Notes: a model not told the origin generated them from the sequence alone. Shown: positions 34,201 through 43,635, counted from the stretch's first letter. The stretch: DNA of 64,000 nt from Spirochaetes bacterium GWB1_60_80 (GCA_001829185.1 MIAR01000037.1:1-64000), one strand, 5' to 3'. Made by a program: numbers and translations.

Positions 34201-34830
34201 GAACAAGCCGGCTTGGCCGCCACCGCCCAGAATCTAGGCGAAGCCGGCGCCAAGGCCCCCAATGACGACCTGGCGGAAATCTGCGCCGCCCAGCCGCAAC
34301 TCGGTTACTGCCTGCTGGCCAACCTAGCCATTAAGCACCTGCGCCTGATACCGGACGCCGCCCGGCAATTCCGCGACCTGGGGCTGGACCGCAAGCTGCG
34401 CGAGAACATCGCCGCCCTGGGCACCACGCCGGAGGAGGCCAATCGCCTGGTCGAGGCCGCCTGGCTGGCGGCCGAACTGGCCGACCGCCCGGGCGCCGCC
34501 CCCAGCGCCACGCCGACCGCCGGGGCCAGCCCAACCGCCGCTTGGCACGAGATTATCGACCTGGCGCGGGAAACGCCGGCCGGACGCTGGCTATTCGGCG
34601 TCAACCTGTGGGATGGTACCACCTGGTTCAACCGCGAGCGCTTCGACTTCGGGCTCGGCCTGGCCGCCGGACTCTACGCCGGCCGGCTCCCGGTCGATGG
34701 CCTGGCCAGTTCACCGAGCAGCGCCCGCCTGCTGGCCGAGGCCAACCGCAGCTTCGTCGCCCCCTTGCGCGCCAAGGCCCTGGCGGCCGGCTGGAACCTG
34801 GACAAATTGCTGGCGAATCTGCCGCGGTGA
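31228..34830 (+). CDS. large GH13 alpha-amylase-family protein
   Basis: The 1200-residue protein has no signal peptide, so it acts in the cytoplasm, probably on storage or imported alpha-glucans. An N-terminal ~300-residue helical region typical of long bacterial amylases precedes the catalytic barrel: ADMVPNHTGID (region I), RFDAAMIM with nucleophile D530, LLAEAFW with acid/base E595, and NNPDEE with D656. Region IV normally reads NHDE; here the histidine is replaced by proline. C-terminal beta and helical parts follow. GGGAG lies before the ATG. Its stop overlaps the start of the AddB-like gene by GTGA. Confidence 0.85.
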   Translation: MTKTSALCLTLTAFDPAGAPERGARLYIPVSRQARAQLGLDEAPFSSRGSLVFADFFAARLTAARINEKQPGQPVRAGQLNAAALLHEIAHLVCAHYRLQVRPTVYGEALTRLEDSLGEAACTQLLLELVNRFPPPEVYRGKVSAIGWLIGSTDGQPHRHDALEELMLLRLANENPAFAPLRFLFDDSDLCRELPVARAMAELESSLAAIPGGGPNNETLLELLRAPMRAAPDSLAGQLAWVRGNWGLLIGSHLRKLLGGVDLLAEEDKPVFYGPGPSQVLTFDKADSEYEAFSQDKDWMPRVVMIAKSTLVWLDQLSKQYGRAINSLDAIPDQELDLMASRGFNALWLIGLWERSDASRRIKELCGNPEAAASAYALHDYEIAGELGGWGALENLRHRALSRGIRLAADMVPNHTGIDSDWVRQRPQLFIQRDRPPFPGYSYSGENLSRDPAIGLWLEDHYYSRSDAAVVFKRVHFASGHTTYIYHGNDGTSMPWNDTAQIDFLNPEARAAVIERILHVARNFPIIRFDAAMIMAKRHFRRLWYPEPGHGGDIASRSESALSRHDFDAAMPQEFWREVVDACARETPDCLLLAEAFWMMEGYFVRTLGMHRVYNSAFMNMLRQKENKKYRDTIKNTQEFDKDILKRFVNFMNNPDEETAVNQFGKDDHYIGVCSLMATLPGLPMFGHGQVEGFTEKYGMEYRRAYRDEQPDHGLVTRHEREIFPLLKRRYLFSGVDNFALFDVYRTDGSVDENIFAFVNGAGSERALVLFNNAWERSSGTIHQSSPWAVKHEDGSRSQTNTTIAAALRLAGGPGRYLAMQEQRTGLWYLRSSDFVHSGGLYVELDGFRTQVFLHIHEAVDSDGSWTQLHDNLQGQGVPDIQAALQDIRHAALYRQFNAVFGAAYMALAHDDQRQADPQFASRLETLLASLMDLATASASANLLASAGTTLPTAPDTAAAAAGRSWREGCAQLAEGLPAVLATIDDLQDLAEQAGLAATAQNLGEAGAKAPNDDLAEICAAQPQLGYCLLANLAIKHLRLIPDAARQFRDLGLDRKLRENIAALGTTPEEANRLVEAAWLAAELADRPGAAPSATPTAGASPTAAWHEIIDLARETPAGRWLFGVNLWDGTTWFNRERFDFGLGLAAGLYAGRLPVDGLASSPSSARLLAEANRSFVAPLRAKALAAGWNLDKLLANLPR

Positions 34831-37607
34831 TCGACGCCATCCGCCAGGCTATCCTCGGCCAACTGGACGACGACCGGCTGGTTTTCGTCTTCCCAAGCGA
34901 CCTGGCCGCCAAGAGCTGGCTGGAGGAAGGCCTGCGCTTTGGTAGCCAGGCGGCGTTGCCGAACCACCGCTTCCTGGGTTGGGACAACTTCAAGAACCGG
35001 GTCTTCCCCGGCGACGAGGGTCTGCGCCCGGCGTCCCAGCTCTTGCGGCTGCTCTTCAGCCGCAGTTTATTGGCCGAGAATGCCCGCCAGCCCTTCCTGC
35101 GCCATATCATCCCGGCGGCTCGGGCCGCTACCTCGCTCAATTTCGTGCGCTATGTCGCCAAGGCCCTGCCGGCCCTGGGCGGCCTGCCTAGTAGCCCGGC
35201 CAGCCCGCTGATCGGCGAGTGGCGGCAGATCCGGCAGCGTTACGCCGCCTTCCTGGCCGACAAGCAACTGTACGAAAGCGGCTGGCAAACCCGCGCCGCC
35301 GCCGCCGTTCCGGTAAACTTCCTGTTGCTTTTTCCCGACTTAACCGACGACTGGACCGAATACCAGGCGGCCATCCAGGCCATGCCCAACGCCAGCTGCC
35401 TGCTTTACGGAGCCTGGGAAATAGCCGCCCTGGCCGCCGGCAGCCGCCCAGCCATCCCAGCCACCCGTTTTGCCAACGTCGTCTCGGAGGTGCGGGCCGT
35501 CCTGACCGCCATTCGGCGAGCCGTCGCCGCCGGCCTACATCCGGCTGGCATCCTGGTATCGGTGGCCGACCCGGACGCCCTGTGGCCGTTACTGCGGCGC
35601 GAGGCGGCCGTGGCCGGCGTGCCGCTGGACCTGCGCCAGGCCAGGCCGCTAGCCGACAGCGCCGGGGGCCGCCTGTTGGCTGACCTGCTGGAGGTGGCCG
35701 CCAGCCAGTGCTCCTTCGCTAGCATGCGCCACCTGCTGCTGGACCGCTCGCGACGCTTCAAGGACGCCGACAGCGCCATGGCCTTGATGGAACTGGCCAT
35801 CGACAAGCATATTTTGGCGGCCATTCCCGATCTGGGCGAAGACGTCTGGCTGGCGACCATCGAACGCTCCCGGCTCCCCCTGCGCCAGCTGTACAGTGGT
35901 ATCCGCGACGCGGCCCGCAAACTAGCCAAGGCTACCAACTTCAAGACCGTCCGCGAAATTTTTGACCGTTTCCGCCATGAATACATGGAAGAAACCGAAC
36001 TCAGCCCGCGTCAGAATGACGAGATAGCCCGCTGCATCCTGGTATTGGATGAATTGACCGATACCGCCGCGGAGCTAGGCATGACCCGACTCGAAGACGC
36101 CGCCGCCCTCTGGTGCCAGCAACTGGAGGACAGCCTCTACCTGCCGGTAGCCGACAACGGCGCCATCGCCGTGCAACCATTCCGGGTATCGGCCGGCTGC
36201 CAGCCAGACTTGCACTTTGCTCTCAACCTGTCCGACCAGGCCAGCCGCGTCCTGGCGCGTGGGCTCAAGTTCCTGCCCGAGGCCGAGCGCGCCGCCCTCG
36301 ATTACCAGGAGCGCGACCTGTCCGAGGGGCTGTTGCGCCTGCTGGCCGGTTCCGGCGTACAAGTCTGCCTATCGGTGTCCGACGAAGGCCCCGACGGGGT
36401 GCGGCCAGCCCACCCGGCGCTCAACCTGACGCGGCCACCCAGCAGCGCGGCTGAACTTCCAGCTGGCCAGCTAGCCTGGGACCCGGCCTGGTGGCTACCG
36501 GACGGCGACCCGGCCGAGGCCACCGAAGCCTTCCCCCTCCAGCGGGCCAGCGCCATGGCGGCCAGCCTAGCCAATGCCGCCACCGACAGCGACCTGGCGG
36601 CCGGTACGCCGGACAGCCCAACCAGCCTGCCGGCCGGCCTGCGTGAAGTCATCCTGGCCCGGCGCCAGGAAGACGGCCGGCTCAAGCTAAGCGACAGCCT
36701 AATCGAAAGCTACGAAAATTGCGCCTTCCAGTGCCTGTTTAACCGTTGCCTGCATATCGAGGCAGTCGACGCCAGCCTCGGCTTCCTGGACAACCTGAAG
36801 CTCGGCAGTTTTTACCACGCCGCCCTGCAAGCCGTTTTCCAGCCGCTGCAGGCCGCGGCCATGCGCATCGTCGCCGCCGAAGCGGCCGGCGAGGCCGAGC
36901 GCCCCAGCCCGGCCGACCTGCTAGTAGCCTTTGAACGCGCCATGGCCGGCTTCGCCGCCGAGCACGGCCCCTTCGCCGCCGTCATGGCGCAGGCCATCAA
37001 GCCGCTCCTCATCGCCCGTTTGGCCAATAGCCTGGCCTGCCTGCGCCTGGTGCTCGACGATTGCCAGCCGCTGTACAACGACGACCAGCGCTTCACCACC
37101 GTCCTGGCCGACCAGGGCGTGCTACTGGAAGGCCGGCCAGACCTGGTCTGCCTGCTGCCGGCTAGCCAGGCCGCCCCAGCCGACGGCGCGCGGCGCGTCA
37201 AACTGGTCGACTACAAAAAAAGCGCCATCCCCACGACGGCCGAACTGGCGTTAGACGAGGACGACCAGCCGCAGCGCCTGCAGATACCCATCTACCTGCT
37301 CTTGCTTGAGGTGGCCGGCCTGGCCGTCGAGGAGGCCTGGTATCTGAGCATCGAGCAGGCCCGACCGGCCAGCGGGCGAGCCAAGGCCAAGGGCCTGGGG
37401 CTGGCCTTCTATCGGGCCGGCGGCGGCACGGCACCGGGCGGCGAGGACTGGCCGGCCATCCGCCAAGGCGTATTGGACAGCTGCCGGCGGGTGGCCGCCA
37501 GTCTGCGCGCCGGGTCGGTGTCGGTGCCGGAGTACCCGGACCGGCAGGCTAGCTGCCGCAATTGCCCGCTGCCCGGCCTCTGCCGCCAGCACTACACGGT
37601 GAGGTAA
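34827..37607 (+). CDS. addB: AddB-like exonuclease subunit with 4Fe-4S nuclease domain
   Basis: The start is the GTG at 34827, overlapping the amylase stop by four bases; the frame is open further upstream but there it only shadows the amylase. The 926-residue protein ends in a PD-(D/E)XK nuclease domain: KLSDSLIESYENC with C632, LEGRPDLVCLL, VDYKK near 795, and CRNCPLPGLC (C910, C913, C919), the four cysteines that clamp an iron-sulfur cluster in AddB. Helicase motifs are degenerate; the N-terminus lacks a Walker A. With the next gene it forms a RecBCD-type complex for double-strand break repair. Confidence 0.85.
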   Translation: MIDAIRQAILGQLDDDRLVFVFPSDLAAKSWLEEGLRFGSQAALPNHRFLGWDNFKNRVFPGDEGLRPASQLLRLLFSRSLLAENARQPFLRHIIPAARAATSLNFVRYVAKALPALGGLPSSPASPLIGEWRQIRQRYAAFLADKQLYESGWQTRAAAAVPVNFLLLFPDLTDDWTEYQAAIQAMPNASCLLYGAWEIAALAAGSRPAIPATRFANVVSEVRAVLTAIRRAVAAGLHPAGILVSVADPDALWPLLRREAAVAGVPLDLRQARPLADSAGGRLLADLLEVAASQCSFASMRHLLLDRSRRFKDADSAMALMELAIDKHILAAIPDLGEDVWLATIERSRLPLRQLYSGIRDAARKLAKATNFKTVREIFDRFRHEYMEETELSPRQNDEIARCILVLDELTDTAAELGMTRLEDAAALWCQQLEDSLYLPVADNGAIAVQPFRVSAGCQPDLHFALNLSDQASRVLARGLKFLPEAERAALDYQERDLSEGLLRLLAGSGVQVCLSVSDEGPDGVRPAHPALNLTRPPSSAAELPAGQLAWDPAWWLPDGDPAEATEAFPLQRASAMAASLANAATDSDLAAGTPDSPTSLPAGLREVILARRQEDGRLKLSDSLIESYENCAFQCLFNRCLHIEAVDASLGFLDNLKLGSFYHAALQAVFQPLQAAAMRIVAAEAAGEAERPSPADLLVAFERAMAGFAAEHGPFAAVMAQAIKPLLIARLANSLACLRLVLDDCQPLYNDDQRFTTVLADQGVLLEGRPDLVCLLPASQAAPADGARRVKLVDYKKSAIPTTAELALDEDDQPQRLQIPIYLLLLEVAGLAVEEAWYLSIEQARPASGRAKAKGLGLAFYRAGGGTAPGGEDWPAIRQGVLDSCRRVAASLRAGSVSVPEYPDRQASCRNCPLPGLCRQHYTVR

Positions 37608-37611
37608 TAAA

Positions 37612-40600
37612 ATGAGCGAATGGAAAAAACTGTTCAGCGGCCTGGAGCCAGCCAACCAACGACCGGCGGTGCTGGATCAAGGCAACTGCATCGTGGCGGC
37701 CGGCGCCGGTTCCGGCAAGACGCGCGTCCTGGCGGTGCGCTACCTCCACCTACTGCGCGAGCGCCAGCTTGGGCCGGAACGTATCCTCTGCCTGACCTTC
37801 ACCAACAAGGCCGCCGCCGAGATGCGCGAACGTATTCACGGACTGCTGCAGCAATGCCTGCCCGGCGAGCCGGTCTTCGCCGCCGCCTTCGCCAACTTCA
37901 ACCGGGCCGAGATCGGCACCATCGACGCCTACTGCTCCAAGTTAGCCCGCAACAGTTGCAATCACTGGGGCCTAGCGCCTGATTTTCAGGTTGACGACGC
38001 CAGCGCCCGCCGCGTCACCCACGACCTGGCGCTCGATTTCCTGCTGGCCCGGCGCCACCAAGCGGTCGCGGCCGCCTACCTGGCCGCCAACGGCCTGGAA
38101 AAAGCCGTGGCTGGGCTGGAAAGCCTGGCGCACGGCCGCGACGGCCTGCTTGGCCTGGTGGCCGATCCCTTCACGGACAACCCTAGCCTACCAGACGCCT
38201 TCTCGCCGGCCGTCCAGCGCACTCGCCTGCTGGACCAGGCGGCCAAGTTGCACGCCGAGCTCCAGGCCGGGCTACAGGCCGGTCTGGAATTGGACCCCGG
38301 CAGCGGCAAAGGCATTGGCGCCAGCCGCTGGCTGGAACTAGCCGCCCAATTCCCGGCCTGGGACAAAGTCGGCGCCGCCACCGCAGGGTTTGGCGCTACG
38401 GGCGCACCGGACGGCGCCACCTTCCTGGCAACAGCCTGGCAGCCGCTACTCGACGGCAGCCTGCCGCGCTCGCCGGCCGGCGCTGATGAAGCCAGCTTCC
38501 ATTACAAGGAGCTGCGCCCGCGCCTGGTGCTCCTCCAGCCGGCGCTGCGCTCCATCCTAGCCGCCCTGAACGACCCGCTGGCCGCCGACAGTCTGGCCTT
38601 CATGTACGAATTCGCCCAGTTAGCGGCCGCCGAACGCGTCCGCAGCAACACGGTCAGCTTCGCCGACGTGGCCAGCCTGGCCCGGGCCGCCCTGATCGGC
38701 GACCGGCAGCTGCGGGAGTGGTGCAAACGGCAGTATGACTTCATCATGATCGACGAATTTCAGGACGACAACCAGTTGCAGAAAGACTTGCTGTATCTGC
38801 TGGCCGAGGCCCCGGACAGTCATGCGCCCGGCGTACCGCTACCGGAGCAGCTCGGAGCCGGCAAGCTGTTCTTCGTCGGCGACGAGAAGCAGAGCATCTA
38901 CGCTTTTCGCAACGCCGACGTCAGCGTCTTCAAGGGCCTGTCGCGTGAACTGGCCGACGCCCCCGGCGGCGTCGGCCGGCATCAGCTAGCCATCAACTGG
39001 CGCTCCGAGCCGGCCCTGATCGACTTCTTCAACCACAGTTTCGCCGCCATCATGCCGCCGGCCGACAGCCCTGGCCTGGCCGGCCACGAAGCCGGCTTCG
39101 CCCCGCTCGGCGCCGGCCAACCCACGGCAGGCGTCGTGCCGCGTATCGTCTACGCCGAAACCCGGCCGGCCCCGGACAGCCTGCCGGAGGCCGAGCTGGA
39201 AGCCTGGTACATCGCCGACCGGATGCGCCGGCTGGTGGCCGACCGCGAGCCGGTAGCCGGGGCCGGTCCGGACGGCGCCAAGGTGGCCCGGGCCTGCCTC
39301 TGGGAAGATATGGCCGTTCTGTTCCGCAAGAAGACCAACCAGCACCTCCTGGAACGCTACCTGCGCCTGTTCAACATCCCCTACCACACCGTCAACAGCA
39401 CCAGCCTCTTTACCGAGTCGATCTTCGCCGACCTGTACGCCTTCCTGCGCCTGCTGGTCTACCCGCACGACCGCCTGGCCTGGGCCAGCCTATTGCGCGG
39501 CCCCTTCCTCCGGCTGTCCGACCCGGGTTTCGGCCTGATCGTCGCCGACGCGGAGACACCGGCCTTCGCCTTTCCCGTCCAGCGCCTGGACCAGGCCGAC
39601 CAGGCCCGCTACCGCCAAGCCGAGGGCTGGTACCGCCAGCTGAGTACAATGGCCGACACCGCCAGCCTGGCCGAACTGGTCGCCTGGCTGTGGTATTCCG
39701 GCGGCCTGCGCTGGAACGTCCTCAAGGACGGGCGCAACCAGGCCTTCGCCGAGCACTTCGACTACGTCTGGGCCATGGCCGTCGACGCCGACCGGCGCGG
39801 CCTGCGCCTGGCCGATTTCATCGACGAGCTGGCTGGCCTGTTCAATACCGTCGACAAGCTGGAAAACGCCACCCCGCTACGCGCCGAGAGCCGCGGCGTC
39901 GCCCTGATGACCATTCACGCCAGCAAGGGCTTGGAGTTTCCCATCGTCTTCATCCCGTCGCTGCAGTTGGGCAAGAACAGCCCGCGTGGGACAGCCACCC
40001 GCCTGGATCCCGACTTTGGCGCCAGCCTGAAACGACTCGGGCCGGACGGCGAGGCCGTCGACCAGCTGGCCGAACTGGCTAAGGCCCTGCGCAAGCTGCA
40101 AGTACAGGGCGACGACCTAGTGGTCAGCCCCAGCCAAGCCGAGGCCTATCGCCTGTTCTACGTGGCCTGCACCCGCGCCGCCAGCCACCTGTTCTTGAGC
40201 GGCAGCCAGCCGAAACGGGCGGCCGGCGAAGATTTCCGGCAGATGCTGGTAACGGCCTGGGACCTGGCTTATGAGCCAGCCAACGACAGCGCGGCGGGGC
40301 TGGCCGCGCCGGCCTCCGAAACAGCCCCGGCCGCTGAAGCGCCCCTTAAAACCGCCACCAGCCTGACCTGTGGCGCGGCCCGCCTCGAGCTACACGACAT
40401 CGAGCCACGCCGCAAGTTGGACTATTTCCGGCTCCACCAGCGTCAGGCCAAACCCGATCCGGCTATCCTGGCACGCGCCGCCGCCCGACCGGCCTGGCAG
40501 GTACGGCCGCAGCGCCGCAATTGGGCGGTCACCGCCATGGGGGACCAGCTGGCCGCCGTCCCGTCAACCCGTGGCCGCCCGAACAGTCCCGAATTCCCCG

Positions 40601-41250
40601 GCCTATTCGACGCCCCGGACCAGTCACAGGTTGGCAAACTGCTAGATAACAGCCAGCCGGACGGCCGGGCCAGCGCGGCGGCCGGCGACCTGAACGAGGC
40701 TGATTTTGGCACGCTCTGCCACGAGTTCACTAGCCAGCTACTGGAAAACCCGGAGCGGCCGCCGGAAGCCGGCCAGCGCCTGGCTCGCCTGCTAAAGCGC
40801 TTGTCCGAGAAGCGGGCCGCCGCCATCCTGGACGAAGCCCACCAGCTGGCCGGCGGCTTCCTAGCTTCCGCCTGCGGCCAGGCCGCCCGGCGCTGTTTCT
40901 TAGCCAACCGGGCCGGCCAAGCCGGGGCCGTCTACCACAGCGAGTACGCCTTCACCTGGCGGACCGGCCAAGGCGCAGCTGAAAATTTCCTAACCGGTGC
41001 CATCGACCTGCTCTACGGCGACGCCAGTGGTCTGTGGCTGGTCGATTTCAAGACTGACCGTGTGGAAGAGCCGGAAAAGCACCGCTTCCAGCTATCGGTC
41101 TACCGCGCGGCGGCCAGCGCCATCTTCGGACGACCCTGTGAGGCCAGCCTCTTTTACCTGCGCAACCAGCGTCAGCTGCCGAGCGCGGCGCTGGACGACC
41201 TGGAGAGTCTGTTGCCCGGCGCAGCCTCTTACTGGGAACGGCTGCCGTGA
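37612..41250 (+). CDS. addA: AddA-like UvrD-family helicase/exonuclease
   Basis: The 1212-residue protein is a superfamily I helicase fused to a nuclease. It has Walker A GAGSGKT (31-37), LTFTNKAAAEMRERI, motif II DEFQD (381-385), motif III VGDEKQSIYAFRNADVSVF, motif IV-VI elements (LMTIHASKGLEFPIVFIPSL; RLFYVACTRA) and a C-terminal nuclease motif (GAIDLLYG ... LVDFKTD near 1144). It starts four bases after addB. Together they unwind and resect broken DNA ends. Confidence 0.95.
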   Translation: MSEWKKLFSGLEPANQRPAVLDQGNCIVAAGAGSGKTRVLAVRYLHLLRERQLGPERILCLTFTNKAAAEMRERIHGLLQQCLPGEPVFAAAFANFNRAEIGTIDAYCSKLARNSCNHWGLAPDFQVDDASARRVTHDLALDFLLARRHQAVAAAYLAANGLEKAVAGLESLAHGRDGLLGLVADPFTDNPSLPDAFSPAVQRTRLLDQAAKLHAELQAGLQAGLELDPGSGKGIGASRWLELAAQFPAWDKVGAATAGFGATGAPDGATFLATAWQPLLDGSLPRSPAGADEASFHYKELRPRLVLLQPALRSILAALNDPLAADSLAFMYEFAQLAAAERVRSNTVSFADVASLARAALIGDRQLREWCKRQYDFIMIDEFQDDNQLQKDLLYLLAEAPDSHAPGVPLPEQLGAGKLFFVGDEKQSIYAFRNADVSVFKGLSRELADAPGGVGRHQLAINWRSEPALIDFFNHSFAAIMPPADSPGLAGHEAGFAPLGAGQPTAGVVPRIVYAETRPAPDSLPEAELEAWYIADRMRRLVADREPVAGAGPDGAKVARACLWEDMAVLFRKKTNQHLLERYLRLFNIPYHTVNSTSLFTESIFADLYAFLRLLVYPHDRLAWASLLRGPFLRLSDPGFGLIVADAETPAFAFPVQRLDQADQARYRQAEGWYRQLSTMADTASLAELVAWLWYSGGLRWNVLKDGRNQAFAEHFDYVWAMAVDADRRGLRLADFIDELAGLFNTVDKLENATPLRAESRGVALMTIHASKGLEFPIVFIPSLQLGKNSPRGTATRLDPDFGASLKRLGPDGEAVDQLAELAKALRKLQVQGDDLVVSPSQAEAYRLFYVACTRAASHLFLSGSQPKRAAGEDFRQMLVTAWDLAYEPANDSAAGLAAPASETAPAAEAPLKTATSLTCGAARLELHDIEPRRKLDYFRLHQRQAKPDPAILARAAARPAWQVRPQRRNWAVTAMGDQLAAVPSTRGRPNSPEFPGLFDAPDQSQVGKLLDNSQPDGRASAAAGDLNEADFGTLCHEFTSQLLENPERPPEAGQRLARLLKRLSEKRAAAILDEAHQLAGGFLASACGQAARRCFLANRAGQAGAVYHSEYAFTWRTGQGAAENFLTGAIDLLYGDASGLWLVDFKTDRVEEPEKHRFQLSVYRAAASAIFGRPCEASLFYLRNQRQLPSAALDDLESLLPGAASYWERLP

Positions 41251-41319
41251 TACCAATGCCTGGCCGACTCATTTTAGCGGCCAGCTTGCATTTGGTCTGG
41301 AAAATACCTATACTTGCCC

Positions 41320-41325
41320 TATAAT
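41320..41325 (+). promoter_or_regulatory. consensus -10 box upstream of the REC-GGDEF-EAL gene
   Basis: TATAAT lies 74 bases upstream of the start codon at 41400. A clear -35 box is missing (CTGGAA at 17 bases is poor), so an activator or an alternative site may be needed. Confidence 0.5.
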
Positions 41326-41399
41326 TAATTCATGCATTGGCTGACCCTTCCCCAAGTGTCAGGCGATGGCTGTCCCATCAAGGTAACCAGGAGCCGAGG

Positions 41400-43448
41400 A
41401 TGAACAATGAGCGCCTGCTGATCGTAGAAGACGAGAAAATCATCGCTATAGACCTGCAGCGCCGCCTCGAACGTTTCGGCTACATCGTAGTCGGCATGGC
41501 TGGCGATGGCGAAGAAGCGGTTCGCTTGGCCCTGGAGCTTAACCCCGACCTGATTCTGATGGACATCATGCTGAACGGTCCGATTGACGGCATCCAGACC
41601 GCCACCCTAATCAAGGAACAGCGCAATATTCCCTTTATCTTCCTGACCGCCTACACCGACGAGAAAACCCTGGAACGGGCCAAAAGCGTCCAACCCTATG
41701 GCTACATTCTCAAACCCTTCAAGGAACGCGAGCTTTACACTACCATTGACATTGCCCTCTATAAACACCAGATCGAAGGCCAGCTTTCCAAACAAGAGCG
41801 GCTGTTCAGCGCTATCCTGCACTCCGTTAACGATGGCATCATCGCCACCGACATCGACCTCAACATCCAGTTCATGAACCCCATCGCCGAGGACATCGTC
41901 GGCATCAGCGAAGACAGCGTCCGTGGCAAGCATATTTCCCAGTTTCTAGTGCTCAACGACCCCAAAACCCAGCAAGACTTGCTGACGGCCACCCAACGCA
42001 TCGCCGAGAAGCCGCTGTACATCCAGGACGTCAACGTACGTTCCTCCAGCGGCCAGAGTCTGATCATCGACGGCTCCATCACCCGTATCAACGAGGAAGC
42101 CAACTCCACCGACGGTTTCGTCATCACCATGCGCGACATTACCGAACTCAAGCGGATGTCCGAAACCATCAACTACCAGTCCAGCCACGACAACTTGACC
42201 GGCCTGTCCAACCGCGAGGAATTCAGCTACAAACTGACCGAGATCATCCGCAACGTTAAGATGACCAACGCCGCCCACTCCTTAATGATGATGGACGTCG
42301 ACCGCTTCAAGGCCGTCAACGACACCTGCGGCGCCATGGCCGGCGACGAGCTGTTGCGCCAAGTGGCCAGCCATATCCAGACCATCATCCAGCGCAGCGA
42401 CATCTCGGCCCGCATCGGCGGCGACGAGTTCGCCATCATCCTGATGAACTGCGACTCCGCCGACTCGGTCAACGTCGCCAACCGCCTGCAGGAAGCCGTC
42501 CAGCGCCAGCGCTTCATCTGGCAAACGGTCAACTTCCCGCTGTCGCTGTCCATCGGCATCGTGCCGATCGACAAGGATACCGGCGACATCCACAGCGTCC
42601 TGGCCGCAGCCGACGACGCCTGCCATATTTCCAAGGAAGAAGGCGGCACCAAGTGCACCATCTTCCAGGCTCAGGAAACCAAATTTCGGCAACGCCGCGG
42701 CGACATGGAGTGGATCGGCAAGATCAACCGGGCCGTCGAGGAGAACCGCTTCGTCCTTTACTACCAGCCAATCGTGCCGCTCAACAATAGCCACCAGCCC
42801 AAGCTGGAAATTCTAGTGCGCTTGATTAACGAGGACGGCAGCATCGCCAAACCCAACGACTTCATCCCGGCCGCCGAGCGCTACAACCTGATGCCCCAGA
42901 TCGACCGCTGGGTGGTAGAAAACTCCATCCGGGCTTTCCGCATCCTGCAGGACCAACACTCCGAACTCGCGGAGTCGATCTTCTCGATCAACCTGTCCGG
43001 CCCCTCGCTGCTCGACGAGTCGCTCATCGAGTCCATCCTCTATTTCATGACCAAGTACAACCTGCCCGCCAAAAATTTCTGCTTCGAGATTACCGAGACG
43101 GCCGCCATCCAAAACTTGTCCTACGCCACCCGCTTCATCAACCGCCTGAAAAGCGAGGGCTTCACCTTTGCGCTCGATGATTTTGGCGCCGGCTTCTCCT
43201 CCTTTGGCTACTTGCGCAGCCTGCCGGTCGATTACGTTAAAATCGACGGCTCCTTCGTCCAAAACATCGACGAAAGCAAGATCAGCTACACCATGGTCGA
43301 GTCGATCAATTCCATCGGCCACGTTATGGGCCTGCAAACTATCGCCGAATTCGTCAAAAACGAGGCGATCCGCGACAAATGCACCGCGCTGGGCGTGGAC
43401 TACGGGCAGGGCTACTTCTTCGCCGAGCCCAAGCCCATCTTCGGCTGA
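41400..43448 (+). CDS. response regulator with PAS, GGDEF and EAL domains
   Basis: The start at 41400 (MNNERLLIVEDEK) has GGAG upstream. The 682-residue protein has a receiver domain (D55 in LILMDIML), a PAS domain (~145-260), a GGDEF domain with intact GGDEF (340-344) but QRSD in place of the RxxD inhibitory site, and an EAL domain in which the signature reads E470-I-L; the other metal ligands are present (INLSG, FEITETA, LDDFGAGFSS, VKIDGSF). It can be expected to make and/or degrade cyclic di-GMP in response to phosphorylation. No kinase is adjacent. Confidence 0.93.
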   Translation: MNNERLLIVEDEKIIAIDLQRRLERFGYIVVGMAGDGEEAVRLALELNPDLILMDIMLNGPIDGIQTATLIKEQRNIPFIFLTAYTDEKTLERAKSVQPYGYILKPFKERELYTTIDIALYKHQIEGQLSKQERLFSAILHSVNDGIIATDIDLNIQFMNPIAEDIVGISEDSVRGKHISQFLVLNDPKTQQDLLTATQRIAEKPLYIQDVNVRSSSGQSLIIDGSITRINEEANSTDGFVITMRDITELKRMSETINYQSSHDNLTGLSNREEFSYKLTEIIRNVKMTNAAHSLMMMDVDRFKAVNDTCGAMAGDELLRQVASHIQTIIQRSDISARIGGDEFAIILMNCDSADSVNVANRLQEAVQRQRFIWQTVNFPLSLSIGIVPIDKDTGDIHSVLAAADDACHISKEEGGTKCTIFQAQETKFRQRRGDMEWIGKINRAVEENRFVLYYQPIVPLNNSHQPKLEILVRLINEDGSIAKPNDFIPAAERYNLMPQIDRWVVENSIRAFRILQDQHSELAESIFSINLSGPSLLDESLIESILYFMTKYNLPAKNFCFEITETAAIQNLSYATRFINRLKSEGFTFALDDFGAGFSSFGYLRSLPVDYVKIDGSFVQNIDESKISYTMVESINSIGHVMGLQTIAEFVKNEAIRDKCTALGVDYGQGYFFAEPKPIFG

Positions 43449-43451
43449 CCC

Positions 43452-43499
43452 GCCCAACCAGAGCCAGTCAGCGCGCTAACTAGCGAGCTCTCGTTGGGC
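43452..43499. terminator. large hairpin after the GGDEF-EAL gene
   Basis: GCCCAAC (43452-43458) pairs with GTTGGGC (43493-43499), and after one C-C mismatch AGAGC (43460-43464) pairs with GCTCT. A smaller inner hairpin (CGCTA-AC-TAGCG) sits in the loop. It starts four bases after the stop codon. There is no T run, so it may be an RNA-stabilising structure rather than an intrinsic terminator. Confidence 0.5.
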
Positions 43500-43635
43500 A
43501 CGCAATTATCCATATTTTGTCAATTTGCCCAATTTAGCGCTAGGTTAATAGTGAAATAAGGCGTATACTTAATTTGTCCGCCGGCCTGGTATTACCATGG
43601 AAGGACTGCCCGGAGCGGCGGGCAAAGGATTGTCG

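Noticed and set aside
34542-34826. Longer AddB frame starting 285 bases upstream
   Set aside because: This part is a shifted frame of the amylase gene and is Arg/Pro-rich; the GTGA overlap at 34827 gives a natural start.
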